DNA of 64,000 bases from Sorghum bicolor. Lineage: Eukaryota > Streptophyta > Magnoliopsida > Poales > Poaceae. The DNA is taken from the NCBI RefSeq assembly GCF_000003195.3, contig NC_012871.2, forward strand, positions 57,155,802 to 57,219,801, in the 5' to 3' direction. The translations under genes and the position numbers were made by a program. Below the pieces are notes generated by a model, which worked only from the letters and a program-made list of their open reading frames with translations, did not search any database and was not told the origin of the DNA. Below are positions 11,363-22,292 of this stretch, in pieces (position 1 is the stretch's first letter; each line of letters opens with the position of its first letter).

Positions 11363-13318
11363 CTTCAAAGGTAATTAATCAGAAGAATATACTGTGCTAA
11401 GGTCAACGTCGTCGCAAGATCTGTAGATAATGATCTGATCAGTGTTGCAACGGTCCCAGGGGCGAGCTAGCGGCTGGTGGGGATAATCCAAATCCAGGCT
11501 GATTTTCGACGCGGTGAAGTGAAACGGACGATCAGTCGTCTCATCTTTAGTGGGGCAAGTTTGTTTCGCAAGCGTTTCTTTGGTTGGAGATCAGTCCTCT
11601 GAACTCTCAAGTTTTGTGATGGCGACTGGTTAGTTCGAGGTTGCAGTTGCAGTTGCAGGGGGGCGGTGAAGTTGTAGGTGAGGTGGTTGCTTCTGCTGCC
11701 TCTTGTGTGGGTGTAGCGGTCTGGCTGACGAACAAATGACCAAACTTGCCACTTGTTAAGTTGTAGGAGGGCATGTTATTGACACAACAGGAGTAGCTAC
11801 ATTACGCACAAGGTGCACGTTGGTATGCCTAGAATTCAAAAGCATTAGATCTGGCCTTCGTCATCAGATTGGACTTGTGAATTATTTATTGGTTAGTATT
11901 CAAATATCCAGTAGGTGAACATTCAGGTCCGCAGAACGTTACACTTACATGAGAGTTTATCACTGACTACTAACCTTTTTTTTTTTTTGAGCTTGACTAC
12001 TGATCAAGTGGAATCACATGAGCAGCATCCGGTCTTACACACTTTGCATTCACGTGCCTCCGACTTTCTATCTAAATTATCCACATTTATTATTACAAAA
12101 AAATAATTATCTAAATTATCACCTCTGTCATTATAAAAAATAACCTAAAATACCCATACATACATGATTCCAAATTACCAACTTTTGTGTTTTTAGTGAC
12201 ACTTCTACTATTATAAATATATTTCTCCTATATTTTCAGGTGCTTGATTTTGTTGTTGTTGTGGTTTGGACAACAATGTAATTTTATCATTGTTTGACTA
12301 TAAAGAAATATCTTTTAGTTGTACAAGTTGGTCGTTTAGGATTGTTGCCTGAAAATTTAAAGGTCCTGAAACATAGCAACTTCCTTATAAATATATGGAA
12401 AAACTAAGTCAAAGTATACATGCGTGATGTGTGTTATGCATTGCACATATACATGCAAGTAGGGAGTGCTAAGCCTATTGATGTAACAATTGTGACAAAT
12501 AGTAATATGTAATCAAAATCTATCATAGTTGGATAAATATTAGAGGGTATTGTACATGTTAGAAAATAAATAAATAGTTGACAATGATTATAAATATATA
12601 AAATCATTAACTATGGAACCATATTTATTCACAGATTTCTTATACTCATGTGCCTCAAAATTGTTAGCCGTTATAGGAGCTACTAGAATGATATTTTGCG
12701 GTGCAATATGTACCTCAATAACATTGATCAACGGTCCTGTATTATTCCTTAATCGCAAAATAAAAAAATACATATACCCTTTATCCCAAACAAGTGATTT
12801 CTGTGATTTAAAATTTGTCTCAAGAAAAATGATGTTCTGAGTTTTAGTCACGCTGTTGGCTCACAAATCTAGCGCCAAATTGTCAATTGAGATGTGTTGC
12901 TTGCCTGGGATCTCTGCATGCTTGCATATAGCATGTCTTTTTAAGGAAATCATATGTGACATACTAAGGGTATTAGAGATATTTCTCTTCTCAACTAATC
13001 TATCTAAAAAATCTCAGATCATCACATTTTTCAGGACAGAGGAGTAGATGTCTAAACTTAGTAATTATACCCCTCATGGCATATACCACCCTAATCAGTG
13101 CTAACACCCCTATCTGACATAGTGATTATCAGGGCATCCCCAATGATGATGAAATCACTGGCTTAACCTTATTTTTATTGGCTACAGAGGTGAGAGAAGA
13201 ACGCGCTAGCGACGAGATACTCGCTAGTCTCGCACGTAACCCAAAGAGCCAGCCCCTCTCAACTCTGATCTCTTGTACCTGTGCCTCTAGTTTTTTTTCC
13301 TCTTTTTTTGCACTACAT
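11362..13318. other. Intergenic DNA, no gene recognised
   Basis: AT-rich DNA with only short, unrecognisable ORFs. No terminal repeats were identified. Confidence 0.4.
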
Positions 13319-14119
13319 CTTTTTTTATAATAAACAACTTTATTATTAACAACAAGAGGCTGTTAGAATAGATACAGAGTGCAAAGCAATAGGAAGAAGT
13401 GCTTCTCTAAGAGAGCACTGGACATGTTCTGCATGAGAGTAGGTACAAATGAAAGTAGAAGAAGAAGAGGATTGCATTTGGATGAAACTTTGCCTGGCTA
13501 AAGTATCAGCCATACAATTTTGATCTCTCTTGATCCTATGAATCCTATTTACAACCACAGTGGAGAGATTGGCGAAGGTTTGAGTGTAGTACTTGATTCT
13601 CCTGTCTGGTGGATTAGCTTGATTAGGAGCATTAAGGAAGTGCACCAATTGTTGGTTATCTGAAAGGAAGGAAACCTGTTGTAAACCAAGAAGATTAGTA
13701 ATAGTTGTCGCGAGGGCAAGCGCTACTGCTTCGGCCATCAGTACAGAAGTGGTGTCCTTCATAATTGCTTTGATGTAGATGGTTTGCACTAGATGCACCT
13801 GGTTGTTGATAATATACCAATGCCTGCATTTCTAGGTGAGTTAGAAGAAAGATCAGGAGATGTGGAAGCATCAGTGTAGCATCTAACTCCCGTCAGCAAT
13901 GTCAACAGTCGAAGAAGATAAGGGTCACTGTCATTCGGTCCTGCAGTGGAGAGTGGCGTATCCCTGCGGCTGGTAGTGCTTGGATGGTGGCCCTGTTGAG
14001 TATGTACCTGTACCAAAGATAGACGGCTCAACTGATGATTTGATCATGTCACTAAGAACACCCTTACAGAGAGGAAGATGGATATGAGGGAAGAGACGAG
14101 GGCACATAGCTAGCAACAT
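13319..14119 (-). pseudogene. 5'-truncated LINE, RNase H end only
   Basis: A minus-strand open stretch (13798-13346) encodes an RNase H-like tail: MAEAVALAL, SDNQQLVHFL and MADTLARQS are the conserved blocks around the acidic residues. It ends in TASCC, like the tail of the long LINE at 22.3 kb. Upstream pieces in other frames (14031-13789) give CYTDAST and NAGIGI, the start of the RNase H domain, so there is at least one frameshift. A poly(T) run at about 13320-13326 is the A-tail seen from the other strand. Reverse transcriptase and endonuclease are missing, as expected for incomplete target-primed reverse transcription. Confidence 0.8.
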
Positions 14120-14175
14120 GCCACATGTTAGGTTCTATGTGTCCACTTAACATGCCACGCAACGTGGGTGGTAGT

Positions 14176-14480
14176 CATGGGCGGATTTAGGGGTATTCTC
14201 CTGTATTTCTGGGAATACCTAACTATTTTAGTACACTTTTATGTAAATATGTATATATACTTATATATATAAATGTATAATGCTATAATATACAGTATTT
14301 TTGCTCTTTTGAGCTCAAAACATGTAAAAAACTGGCATTTCAATTAGAAATCTATATTCTAGAAAGCAAATTTTGGTTTAAAGTTGCTGACTTATAGTGA
14401 AATTAGCTATATTTTAAATTTATAAATTTAACTTTGTGGAAGTGGAAATACCCAAGTTTTAAATCCTGGCTCCGCCACTG
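14176..14480. mobile_element. hAT-type MITE with CATGGGCGGA / TCCGCCACTG ends
   Basis: A 305-bp AT-rich non-coding element with imperfect inverted ends CATGGGCGGATTTAGG and CCTGGCTCCGCCACTG. It is flanked by a perfect 8-bp direct repeat, GTGGTAGT, at 14168-14175 and 14481-14488. It is a longer relative of the element at 1727-1883. Confidence 0.85.
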
Positions 14481-14926
14481 GTGGTAGTGTGTTACTATTA
14501 GCAAGTTTAGAATATATAAATATGTATTTTGAAAGTTTGTGCAAGACAATCATCTATGCCAAACTTGAATAATAAAAATGGAAAATAAATGTGCACGGAA
14601 TGAAAAAAAAGACACATTCAAAATTTGCAGAATATGTTGTTTTCCCGAGTCAATGTTATGAACCTTTTGACATGGAAAATATACAGTGTCAATTGTATCA
14701 TATTTGTATTTTAGTCTCTAAACCATTATTTACAAAGTCATTTAAGTAAAAGTCACTTCCTAAATCTTTGTACCTTACAACAGCTTTTTACATCTTCTTT
14801 GTATTTTAGAGATTCATCCTCGCTCTCTATGTTTAGCTAATAAGAAATTCATAATAGAGGATGTCTATATTAGATCTAACGAAAGATGTTGGAGGATGTT
14901 TTTTCACCAAAATATGTATCTATAAC

Positions 14927-15070
14927 TCTTATAAAGCAAAACTCCACTATCCATTTCTCTTAACATTCAAGGCGTCCACCTCAGCAGTCTACTATTAACC
15001 CTATTATCTATTTCTCTTAAAATACAAAGTGTCCACCTCAACAGTCCACTATCAATTTCTCTTGACATGC
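14927..15070. repeat. Tandem degenerate repeat with GTCCACCTCA units
   Basis: Roughly 60-bp units containing GTCCACCTCARCAGTCYACTAT and TATCNATTTCTCTT occur about three times here. The array resumes after the solo LTR at about 17037-17080. The unit arrangement, and an end rich in CGCGGCAACGCGTGGGG near 17190, suggest a Helitron-like host element, but its termini are not clear. Confidence 0.5.
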
Positions 15071-15075
15071 AAGGT

Positions 15076-17036
15076 TGAAAGCCCTAGTTTGGTTTTGGAT
15101 AATTGATGAAACCCTAGTACTAACCTCTATACTAAGTGTGTGTAGACTTAATGAGGTTGGTACATGCCAAGTGATGGAGCAAGTGATGATCATGATGATG
15201 AAGGTGATGACCACAAGATGATCAAGTGCTCAACCTTGAAAAGAAGAAAGAGAAAAACAAAACCCTATGGAGATCAAGGCAAAGGTATTGCTTAGGGTTT
15301 TGGTTTTGGTGATCAAGACACCATAGAGGGTGTGATCACATTTAGGATAGATAGCCGTACTATAAAGAGGGGAATTCTTTGGCTAAGCGGTTATCAAGTG
15401 CCACTAGGTGTCATTGTTCTTGTGCATACATTTAGAATCTAGTGAGCTAACTTAACTCCTTCGAAGAAAATGATTGTGAAAATGCTAACACACGTGCACT
15501 TGTTGGTACACACGTTGTGGTGTTGGCACACTTTGAGAAGGAGGTGGAGTTTGAAGGTTAGAGAGAGGATGGGTTCCTCTCTCCCTCCCGCCGAGCTTGC
15601 GAGGCGGGATTCGGCGCTTTTGAGAAAATGAAGTGCATACTTTCTATTGCGCCGGTGGGAAAATTTGGAGAAGTCGCGGGAGTGTTTCTCGCTGAGAAAT
15701 ACTCACCGGACGCTAGCTTCTAGAGCACCGGACGCTGAGTCTGAGCGTCCGGTGCAAACAGTGCCTAGCCCAGCTAGGGTAAGGCACCGGACGCTGGCTT
15801 GAGCGTCCGGTGGTGCGCATCCGGTGTGCGGGCGTTTTTGCGACCCTCTCTGCGCATGGGTCCGGTGAGCACCGGACGCTCAGGGTGCGTCCGGTGACTT
15901 GCGTCCGGTGACCCTGCGAGTTTGCGGAGCTCTCTGCGCATGAGTCCGGTGTGCACCGGACGCGTCCGGTGCCAACCTGCTCAGCGTCCGGTGCTCTGCA
16001 GGTTACCGTTAGACTCTGACACGCGGCTGACGTTGGAGCACCGGGCGCTGGTGTTGAGCGTCCGGTGCCCCTTTAAGAGCGTCCGGTGACCCCGTATTTC
16101 GCCCAGTGAAAGAGCCAACGGCTCTATTTGTTTGAGGGGCTATAAATACGTGTTTGGCCGGCTTGGGGCTCACTCTCTTGGCATTCTAACATACTTGACA
16201 TCCTTGTGAGCCTAAGCATACACCTCCCACTCATCTCCTTCATAGATTAAACATCTTTGTGAGATTGGGAGTGATTCCAAGTGCATTTGCTTGAGTGATT
16301 GCATCTAGTGGCACTTGGGGATCGTTCTAGCTGCGGTTTTCTTGTTACTCTTGGTGGTTGCCGCCACCTAGACGGCTTGAAGCAGCGGAGGAGGATTGGC
16401 ACGAGTTGGTGATTGTTCGTGGCCATCTCCCGGTGATTGTGAGGGGTCTTGTACCTTCCCCGGCGGAGAGCCGAAAGGTAACTCTAGTAAAGTGCTCGTG
16501 TCATTGAGTTACCTCACTTGTGGGTATGTTCTTGTGGTGTCCTAGTGAGGACGAGATTCGTGCTACACCTCTTAGCCACCGAACCACCAAGTGTTGGTCG
16601 ACACAACGGGGACGTAGCGTGCCGGCAAGCACGTGAACCTCGGGAGAAAAATTGTTTGTCTCTATTGTGTTTATTCATTGGATTTCTCCCGGTGATTGGA
16701 CTTCATATTATTGATTGGTTCATCCCCTCTATGCGACGGTATAAAAAATCAAACCATCTCTTTTTACATTCCAGCAAACTAGAGTAGCTTTTTACTTGTA
16801 TAGCTTTTTACTTGTATAGAAACTTTAGGTAGCTCTCTAGTGTAAGTAGTGACATAGCTCTTGTGTGCCTAGAGATTATATCAACTAGAATTGTTGGATA
16901 GGTGGCTTGCAAAGACCCCTTTAGAGCTAGAGCAAAAAGCTTCGCTTTGTTATTTACTAACCTCTTGCTCTAGTGAGTTTGTAGAATTTTTAAATAGGCT
17001 ATTCACCCCCCCCTCTAGCCATATTAGGACCTTTCA
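15076..17036. mobile_element. Solo LTR (1961 bp) with 5-bp target duplication
   Basis: The element starts TGAAAGCCC and ends GACCTTTCA, so it has TG...CA ends with short inverted termini. It is flanked by a perfect 5-bp direct repeat AAGGT at 15071-15075 and 17037-17041. No primer-binding site, gag-pol frame or second LTR follows, so this is best read as a solo LTR left by recombination between the two LTRs of a retrotransposon. A TATAAATA box at about 16141 could be the former promoter. The 3' end has a C-rich tract, ACCCCCCCCTCTAGCC. A large non-coding derivative cannot be fully excluded. Confidence 0.8.
15700..16095. repeat. Inverted/direct GCGTCCGGTG minisatellite inside the solo LTR
   Basis: The 10-base motif GCGTCCGGTG, or its reverse complement CACCGGACGC, occurs about 14 times in 400 bp, in both orientations and with irregular spacing. 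Some copies are back to back, as in CACCGGACGCGTCCGGTG. The tract is GC-rich and full of CG dinucleotides in an otherwise AT-rich neighbourhood. Confidence 0.85.
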
Positions 17037-17580
17037 AAGGTGTCCATCTTAGTAATCCACTATCATTTGCATTAAAGTTCACTAGCATAACAATTATGAT
17101 ACCCATATTTGCGAGACACATCATCCATTATAGATATAATCTCCACGACTATGCTAATAAAAAATTTATATTCATATTCCTCCTTCAAACTCGCGGCAAC
17201 GCGTGGGGAATCTTTGTAGTTTCTATAAATTAAGAAGGATATATGAGTCTCTTGGAGTTGAATAATTGATGTTGCCCTCTACAAAGTTATGTTTAGTATT
17301 GTTCATTCTCTAAAAATGGATAATTAATTAGATGCCCCCTATTAAGACACCTAACATAATATAATGACCTGTTTGATATAAGGCTAATTGCTAGCTAGCT
17401 AAAAATTAGTCATATTAGCTCTAGCACATCTAGAAAACTGGATTAATTTTTTAGCTAACTCCCAGAGTAGTTGTTAGCCAGCTAACTAACTGACCACAAC
17501 TGATCTTAACTAACTTTTAGCTCCAACTAGTAACTACACATGTATCTAGACAAAGCCTTAAAAAGTGTCAATTTGGTTAA

Positions 17581-18175
17581 GGCTTTGCTTAGATGTAATT
17601 TTTTTGGATTTTGATACTGTAGCACTTTCGTTTGTATTTGACAAACATTGTCCAATCATGGATTAACTAGGCTTAAAAAATTTGTCTCGTGATTTATAGT
17701 TAAACTGCGCAATTAGTTATTTTTTTATTTATATTTAATGCTCCGTGTATGTGCCGCAAGATTCGATGTGACGAAGAATCTTGTAAATTGTGATGAAGAA
17801 TCTTATAAACTTTTAGATTTTTGAGTGCATCTGAACAGGCCCTTAGTTCCCACCCAAAAACTTTACATCTATCTCATCAAATGTTTCGATACATGCATAG
17901 AATATTAAATATAGGCAAAAAGTAATTAATTGTACAGTTTGCGTATATTTTACGAGATAAATCATTTAAGTCTAATTAATCTATGATTAGACACTAATTG
18001 TTATAGTAACACATGTGCTAATAATAAATTAATTAGATTTAATAAATTCGTATCGCAGTTTACAAATGGATTCTATAATTATTTTTTATTAATCTATATT
18101 TAATACTTCAAATATATGCTGATATATCTAATATGACATCTAAAAACTTTGCATTTTAGAACTAAATATAGCCTA
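17581..18175. mobile_element. Two adjoining, decayed MITEs of the GGCCTTGTTT family
   Basis: A first copy runs from GGCTTTGCTTAGATG (17581, preceded by TAA) to CATCTGAACAGGCCC (about 17842). A second, in the opposite sense, follows to about 18172 (GAACTAAATATAGCC, then TAA). Both show the internal motifs GCACTTTCGTTTGTATTTGAC and ATTCGATGTGACG or relatives. It lies about 300 bp upstream of the HIG1 gene start. Confidence 0.6.
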
Positions 18176-18488
18176 AGTCGAGTACAAACTAAAAAAACAC
18201 TGATCGCCAAAATACGCATTCCAGAAGGTTCTAGACTAGAGCGAGGATCGACGATGGAGAAGATCGCTGATTTGAGGCCCGGTTGGCAAGTTCGACACCA
18301 CAAGCAGACCAACTAACCCCAACATCCCTCCGCTCTCGGATCTCAATCGAACGGTGCGCACGCCCTCTCCTCAGTAGCTGAAGAGCGGCGGCAGCAAGGT
18401 TCCTGCTGCAAACTCGAAGCGCAGCGCCGCCACGGTTGCAAAAGGCGCCTCTTTTTTTTTCTTGTTTCACCTCTACCCGGCGACCCGA

Positions 18489-20542
18489 ATGGAGAAGGGC
18501 AGTGGAGGCAGCGCTCCGCCGCCGCCGCCGCTCCACATGGAGGACTTCCAGCTGGAGGGGAAGAAGCCCGTCAAGAACCCCTTTGTGCCCATCGGTATGT
18601 ACGCGCCTCCGGCCTCTCTCTTTCTCTCGTTGACGCCAGCGGCCCTAGCTAGTCCCTTTTCGCACTGAGGACGGGGAGAGTACCTGCCCCGGATCCAGGG
18701 CCGTGGGATGTAATTCGTGCGGGGTTCAGGTTTTGGATTGGTAGGGTGGGGTGGGGGATCTGGCTCTGTTGATTCATATGAGTAGGACCGTGTTTTGTCT
18801 TGCTTATGGCGGCACTAGATTGATGGAGCCGCTACTGCAGGAATTAAGATGTGACAACTGGCGTGAGATTGGATGTTTGTTGTTTGATTTGCTACTGCTT
18901 CATACATAATTCATATAGGCTGTGCTGTAATTTGTCTGTTCGTTGTACTTCTTTTTCGTGGCGTGTATTCTTAGTTGCATTGATAAGTAACTGCACTTTG
19001 TGGGCTGAGCAGGAGAAAACGAAATTCGAGATGATAGTAATTTGCCTTGCATGAATTTTTACGTCCCTGTTTTGTATGTATATGGTGGTCGAAATTTTCT
19101 GCCTTATCAATAATCAAATAGTGCATAGGGATTCACCCTGTAAAACATGGCCATAAAGGATTTCTTTGTTGATGGTAGGGGTAGACAAACTGTGGAATAG
19201 ACCTAGGTTCCTGTGGATGGTTATTCGTACGCACATTTATATCCATTTTCATGTTCTTCTACCTTTTCGCTGAAATTTGGCTTATGCTGATTTGTTGTGA
19301 GAGGAAAATACTGTTCGTTCACTGAAAAGTACTGCTGAAGTAGTGCTGCAGAACAGGTTACCGCTGAGTCGCATATGTGTACATGCTAGGACAATCAATA
19401 TTTCTTACTCTTGATGCATGTTATGGTGATCTAATATATGCTTTGGTGAAATCAAGTTAGTTGACTAGTTCCAAATTAATGACTAGTTTGAAGATGTCTG
19501 GTGCTGTTATTGGTTAATTGAACTTTCTTCTTTTATATATAATACTAGCAAGCATGTCCGTGCATCGTGCAATGGAACGTACAGTTTCACCAACTTATCC
19601 CTAATTCATCACGTACTACTTTCTCCTTTTAATATTAGGTATAGATTTATTGTCAGCCAGATCTTCTTCATCTTATAATGAATGGCTACTTTGGAGGTTA
19701 CTTAAGCTATTGTCTGACCAATAGACTGTTTGATGGAAACAAAAATGAGGTAGCTAGGTTAACTCAGGGTAACCTGTAACTGTCTGAGATGGGAATGACG
19801 AATGAGTAACTTTCATCTGGTTTAGCCGTTTAGGGGACATATCGGTGGTGATGCTTGAGTTTGTAGCATAAAGAATGGATGTTGGAGTCAGGACATGTGG
19901 CACCCCCATGAGCAACACTTCAAGAGTTGAATTTGATGATACCCTTATAAATAATAGTAAGAGCATAAAGAATGGAGGTTGGATTCAGGATGTTCTGGAA
20001 ATTTCAGCCTCTTTGGCATAACTGTCCATCAGCTTTAAGATAATTCATGAATATGGGCCACTGTCCTTGAAGTATTTAGATTTATTAGGAACTCTTATTA
20101 AGTCTTTGATTTGTTCTGAGTTTACCATCCTTGCTTTGCTAGTTCTCATTTCAAAACCTCTCTGTGTGTGTGTGACAATTTTTCTTTATAGTTACCAATG
20201 AAACTTTTTGTCATTTTGTGATGAAGCAAGATGGAAACTTGACTTGGCATTCGCTGCTAAGATTTTAATTTATTAGTAATGTTTGGATTGGATGCCTTAA
20301 TTAACCTTAATCACTTGATCACCAAATTTTTATAATGTTTCGCATCTTTTTCAGGTGCACTGGTTACTGCTGGAGTTCTGACTGCTGGTCTGGTCAGTTT
20401 CCGATATGGGAACTCTCGGCTGGGTCAGAAACTGATGAGGGCACGTGTAGTTGCTCAAGGCGCTACAGTTGCTCTGATGATAGGCAGTGCTTACTACTAC
20501 GGCGATGAAATCAAGCTGTTCAAGAAAGGGTCAAGCCCATGA
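18489..20542 (+). CDS. HIG1-domain mitochondrial protein (RCF1/HIGD-like)
   Basis: Two exons, 18489-18594 and 20355-20542, separated by a GTATGT...TTTCAG intron of 1760 bp, encode 97 residues. The exon join restores NPFVPIG-ALVTAGVLTAGL, the start of the HIG_1_N domain. Two predicted membrane helices lie at about residues 37-52 (ALVTAGVLTAGLVSF) and 70-86 (VAQGATVALMIGSAYYY). The loop between them carries GQKLMRARVVAQ, matching the Q-x4-R-x4-Q pattern of HIG1 proteins. In yeast and animals such proteins sit in the inner mitochondrial membrane and help assemble or stabilise cytochrome c oxidase and respiratory supercomplexes; the same role here is inferred. The N-terminal 35 residues are soluble and contain a short poly-Pro run. 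Confidence 0.93.
18595..20354 (+). other. Intron 1 of the HIG1 gene, with a possible Helitron fragment
   Basis: Mostly unremarkable intron sequence. Around 19540-19575 the text ATAATACTAGCAAGCATGTCCGTGC resembles the terminal sequence of common grass Helitron-like repeats, but no complete element can be delimited. Confidence 0.4.
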
Positions 20543-20808
20543 TCTTCCATGAATATTGATGTTTTTGGTGTGTGGAGGAATGTCTTGTATACACTGAAAT
20601 TTCACCTGGGCCCTGCTGTTGACCCCTTTTAACATCATTTTGGCCTATGTGATGATAGCTAACAAGAAATCGCTGTTGGTCCGATCGGCAGGCTTGAAAA
20701 TAAATAATTTGTTTGTTGATTAGGTTGTGCATCAATTGCTATATGTTTATACAAGCACGTTCTGTTGTCTGGCAACCAGCAGATGAGGTTACCATCTTGC
20801 AATTCTTA

Positions 20809-20956
20809 GGGGTGCAAATGAGTGATGATTAGGTGCACCTCTAAACCTCTTTAGTTCAAATATTTATACTACTTTTCCAAAAAAAATTAAGAAGTAGTAC
20901 AAATATTTGAACTAAAGAGGTTTGGAGGTGCACCTAAAGGTTACCCCTTTGCACCC
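20809..20956. mobile_element. Foldback MITE with GGGGTGCAAA ends
   Basis: About 148 bp and almost entirely self-complementary. The left arm reads GGTGCACCTCTAAACCTCTTTAG and the right arm is its near-perfect complement, around a short AT loop at about 20870. Ends are GGGGTGCAAA / TTTGCACCC, with TTA on both sides (20806-20808 and 20957-20959). It lies about 270 bp past the HIG1 stop and, if transcribed, would form a long hairpin. Confidence 0.8.
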
Positions 20957-21159
20957 TTAGCAATTATTGCGACTTAAATCCGAAATGTGATAATATTGAC
21001 TACATGATATATATAGCTGAGGCACATTGGTCATTATAGTCTACTAACTGTACCATGGATACAAAAGTGTGCTGTGTGCTTTTGTGGTCCTCGCAATTCT
21101 GAGTTTGTCATATCTGATAGTTCAGTCACTATGGTGTGTCCAGACTCAGGTCAGCTGAT

Positions 21160-21560
21160 CTTGATGGAACGTCCGGTGGAAACTACAATTTTCATGAAAA
21201 TCCATGCAAATCACAGTAAAAAAATCGTCTAAATTCACCAAAAAAATCACACATGTAGTTGATATGATGATACATAACCTTGTAAAATATCTTGTCCAAA
21301 CTCGAATTCGTTTGTGAGACATAAAAATAACAAATTTCTAACGGATACTGTGGACACACCTTTCTGGTTTGAAATTTGTTATTTTTATATCTCACAAATG
21401 AATTCGAATTTGGACAAAGATATTTTACAAGATTGTGTATAATCATATCATGTACATGTGTGATTTTTTGGTGAATTTAGAAAACCTTTTTGCCATGGTT
21501 TACATAGATTTTTACAAAAGTTGTAGTTTGCACTAGATATGTTTCCGATCTTGATACCCT
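21160..21560. mobile_element. About 400-bp foldback element
   Basis: A long inverted repeat centred near 21350. The left arm holds AAATTCACCAAAAAAATCACACATGTA, then a block containing TTTGTGAGACATAAAAATAACAAAT; the right arm carries the complements of both in reverse order. The outer part (TGATCTTGATGGAAC versus TTCCGATCTTGATACC reversed) is less well matched. It has no coding potential. Exact ends and target duplication are not certain. Confidence 0.65.
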
Positions 21561-22263
21561 CAGTTGATAGTGGTAGGATAGGAGCCAGCAAGCATGATCT
21601 AACTGCCAAAATTAACGTTGGGAAATAATGCAAGTAGAATATTTACATTGCGTTGCTTTTGGGAGCTTGGAACGTTGGATTCAGAAGGGCGAAATGCCCG
21701 CTCGTTCAGCAAATCAGCATCAACATCAAGAGGGTACATCGATAGGAGAGATCGAACAGCCACGTTGCAATGCAAATAAGCATCAACATCAATCAAAAGG
21801 ATATGTATATCGCTAGTTCCCTGTCAGTATATTTCACTCGTTCACCATCAGTATATTTCTTACACGATGCGAACTCGTTCACCGTCAATATATTTCTTAC
21901 ACGTTGCTGAATATGGAGGAACAATCTGGGATCAACTTCAACAGAGATGAGCAATTGAGCACCCAGAGACCAGTCTCTATCATCCCTACTTTTGGCAAGT
22001 TCTCCTGATTCACGATATAAACATGAGGTCATGTTATAGCTTGCTTGTATGATTCGGCGTCCCCATCCCCAAAACAACATAATCACCCAATTTGATCAAA
22101 TATACCAAAAAAAAGAAAAAAGTGTAAGTAATAGGAGCATAATTATGCCTCTAGGCTATATTGACTTTACATTGGCCAGAATTAACAACTAAAAACAATC
22201 TCAGTGAAGGCTCATCGTGAATTTGTGACATGACTCCAGTATAACCCTAAAAGCATATTCACA
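21561..22263. other. Intergenic DNA between HIG1 gene and LINE
   Basis: It contains short imperfect repeats of the type TTCACCRTCARTATATTTCTTACACG near 21820-21905, in two to three copies. No gene was recognised. Confidence 0.4.
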
Positions 22264-22292
22264 TTTTTTTTTGACAATTGCAAAGAAATTTA

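Noticed and set aside
15700..16095. CRISPR-like array of GCGTCCGGTG repeats
   Set aside because: The repeats are only 10 bases, occur in both orientations, have irregular spacing, and lie in a plant solo LTR. It is a minisatellite.
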